From: Lawsonella clevelandensis
GTDB taxonomy: Bacteria > Actinomycetota > Actinomycetes > Mycobacteriales > Mycobacteriaceae
Assembly (NCBI RefSeq): GCF_001293125.1
Contig: NZ_CP009312.1
Location: forward strand, 903,057-967,056
Reading direction: 5' to 3'
DNA length: 64,000 bases
This document shows, piece after piece, positions 62,801 to 64,000 of the stretch. A program made the position numbers and the translations under genes. Numbering within the stretch: the first letter of the stretch is position 1; the number at the start of each line of letters is the position of its first letter. The notes beneath the pieces were generated by a model. That model had not been told where the DNA came from. It saw nothing but the letters and a program-made list of their open reading frames with translations, and did no database searches.

Positions 62801-64000
62801 ATGAGAGTAGACAACAAAGAGCTACGCAGGCTATGCACAAAGCTCGACAAAGTCGTACATGACACTGAAGTCGGCTCAATTAACCAGTGCTCATTTACAG
62901 GTCTTAATTCTGAACTTGTGTCAGTTCAAAGTATGTTTAACCAAATCAACGAACTAGTTACAGGCGACCATGGTCTGAGAACCCTGCTTGATTGGCACAT
63001 TGAAGAGGGCTTGTGTGTCTGTACCGCATTGCAGAATCAATGTCGCGCGATCTGTTTAACGGACACATCCACGCAAGGGGATCTCAATGGGACCTACGAC
63101 ACTCTTTCGTCGAAGCGCATGCACAAGACCTGCCTCCCGCCGGATATGGGTGGTCTTGGGCATGGGGTGGAACTCCCTGACGGTCGTTTAGTGCGGAGCT
63201 TCTCAAGCCGCGGCATCCCCCTAACAGAAGAGCCGTTAGGGCAAGATGTCGATCGCTTGGCTGTAGCGTTCGCAAAATTCGATTCTTCTGTGTTTGCTGA
63301 CTGCGCAGATGCTTGGACATCAGCCGGCGAAACCCTTGTCAATCTTGCTGATGACATCCAGAAAATTGCTAATGATGTGCAAGGTGCAGGTTCCAAAGAT
63401 GCGTATACCTATGAGGCAGGTAGCGGCATACGCCGCTGGGCAATGTCACTACGCCAACTCGGCAAACAAGCTAACACGGTCAGCAAACACATCGACACGT
63501 TTGCCAAAAACTATGACCATGCTCGCGCTGAGGTGAATACGGTGGCTGATGAGTCGGATTGGGCGAAACGCAACGCGACCGAAGAACACCCTTACAGTCC
63601 TGCGGTCTATACCGAAAAGGCGAATACGGTGCTACGGGAGCACTACAACCCCGAACTCGCCCGCGCAGACACAAAAAATATAGAAATTCCGGTACCGATC
63701 CGCGCATTCCACCCCGACGACACAACGCGCCTTCCCGAACCCCCCAAGCCTATTCCGGTAACCCCGAAGGGAGCTCTCACTCCACCGAAGATTGAGGCGA
63801 ATCCGGTTGTTGCGAAGTCTGTTCTTGCCCAGCCGGTAGTCCCGCCCCCGGACACTACAGACATTCCCAAGGCCACCCTTGGAAAGGGCATGCCTCCAGC
63901 GGAGACCACACCGAATGCAGCCCATCCGTTGCCCCCCAGCCAAGGGAGCGGTGTCGGTTCAGTTAGTGGCCCCACCAGTATGGCCTCAGGTACCACTCCT
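62801..64000 (+). CDS. Putative secreted effector of the same family as 48986-50230 (3' end outside window)
   Basis: The frame is open from ATG 62801 to the right edge (400 codons). The first 275 residues are helical: NQ-CRAI (79-84), TQGDLNGTYD (91-100), EPLGQD (144-149), W172, W203, HIDTF (220-224) and TVLREHYNP (266-274), in register with the 48986-50230 protein (shared spacings 28 and 18). Then comes a Pro-rich linker (IPVTPKGALTPPKIEAN...VVPPPDTTDIP) still running at the edge. Effectors with a PPE/WXG-like head, a Pro-rich linker and a variable toxin tip have this layout, so a catalytic C-terminus is expected beyond 64000. Seen: homology and layout. Inferred: secretion and toxicity. Confidence 0.7.
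   Translation, partial: MRVDNKELRRLCTKLDKVVHDTEVGSINQCSFTGLNSELVSVQSMFNQINELVTGDHGLRTLLDWHIEEGLCVCTALQNQCRAICLTDTSTQGDLNGTYDTLSSKRMHKTCLPPDMGGLGHGVELPDGRLVRSFSSRGIPLTEEPLGQDVDRLAVAFAKFDSSVFADCADAWTSAGETLVNLADDIQKIANDVQGAGSKDAYTYEAGSGIRRWAMSLRQLGKQANTVSKHIDTFAKNYDHARAEVNTVADESDWAKRNATEEHPYSPAVYTEKANTVLREHYNPELARADTKNIEIPVPIRAFHPDDTTRLPEPPKPIPVTPKGALTPPKIEANPVVAKSVLAQPVVPPPDTTDIPKATLGKGMPPAETTPNAAHPLPPSQGSGVGSVSGPTSMASGTTP

Overview
The window looks like a piece of an actinobacterial chromosome of the order Mycobacteriales (Corynebacterium, Mycobacterium and relatives; a small-genome lineage such as Lawsonella would fit, but the genus cannot be fixed by eye). It is GC-rich and uses many GTG starts. 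It keeps the block serS - septum-formation protein - phosphoglycerate-mutase-like phosphatase - pheA - LCP ligase - second pyruvate kinase - Fe/Mn superoxide dismutase, which as I recall is ordered similarly near serS/pheA/sodA in mycobacteria and corynebacteria.

Layout. 1-8.8 kb: the first 2,936 codons of a giant siderophore-type NRPS on the minus strand, open at the left edge, with a DtxR/IdeR-type iron box over its promoter. 9-31 kb: the conserved core block plus housekeeping and secreted enzymes (lipase, alpha/beta hydrolase, CocE-like hydrolase, gabD2-like dehydrogenase, TM0106-type nuclease, DUF5926 and DUF4921 proteins). 32.8-42.8 kb: an accessory island with a frameshifted polymorphic-toxin remnant, an IS whose transposase has an in-frame stop, a type II restriction-modification pair (HindVP-like nuclease plus C5 methyltransferase), a Panacea/SocA toxin-antitoxin pair, a coupled two-gene operon of unknown function, and decayed gene remnants. 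42.9-53.6 kb: an iron-box-linked 14-TM exporter, RNase HI, YaaA, a nitroreductase, an FNT channel, a type-VII-substrate-like protein, a CynX-type transporter and a TenA-like protein. 53.6-55.6 kb: an AT-rich spacer with one small ORF and the C-terminal stump of hemC. 55.6-59.3 kb: a YbtPQ/IrtAB-like ABC transporter pair with an iron box. 59.5-64 kb: a secreted protein, a methyltransferase, an orphan toxin-tip-like ORF, a DUF3558-like lipoprotein, and a second type-VII-substrate-like protein running off the right edge.

How the parts fit. Three transcription units that carry DtxR-like boxes (NRPS, 14-TM exporter, paired ABC half-transporters) read as a dispersed iron-starvation regulon for making, exporting and recovering a siderophore. 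The NRPS combines a fatty-acyl-AMP-ligase-like loader with one adenylation domain whose code resembles the cysteine code, followed by cyclisation-type domains and a methyltransferase-like domain. This suggests an acylated, yersiniabactin-like thiazoline product. The proteins at 48986-50230 and from 62801 are homologous to each other over their N-terminal helical halves, so they form a small family of probable secreted effectors.

All calls come from reading the sequence. No database search was run, and family names are from memory.
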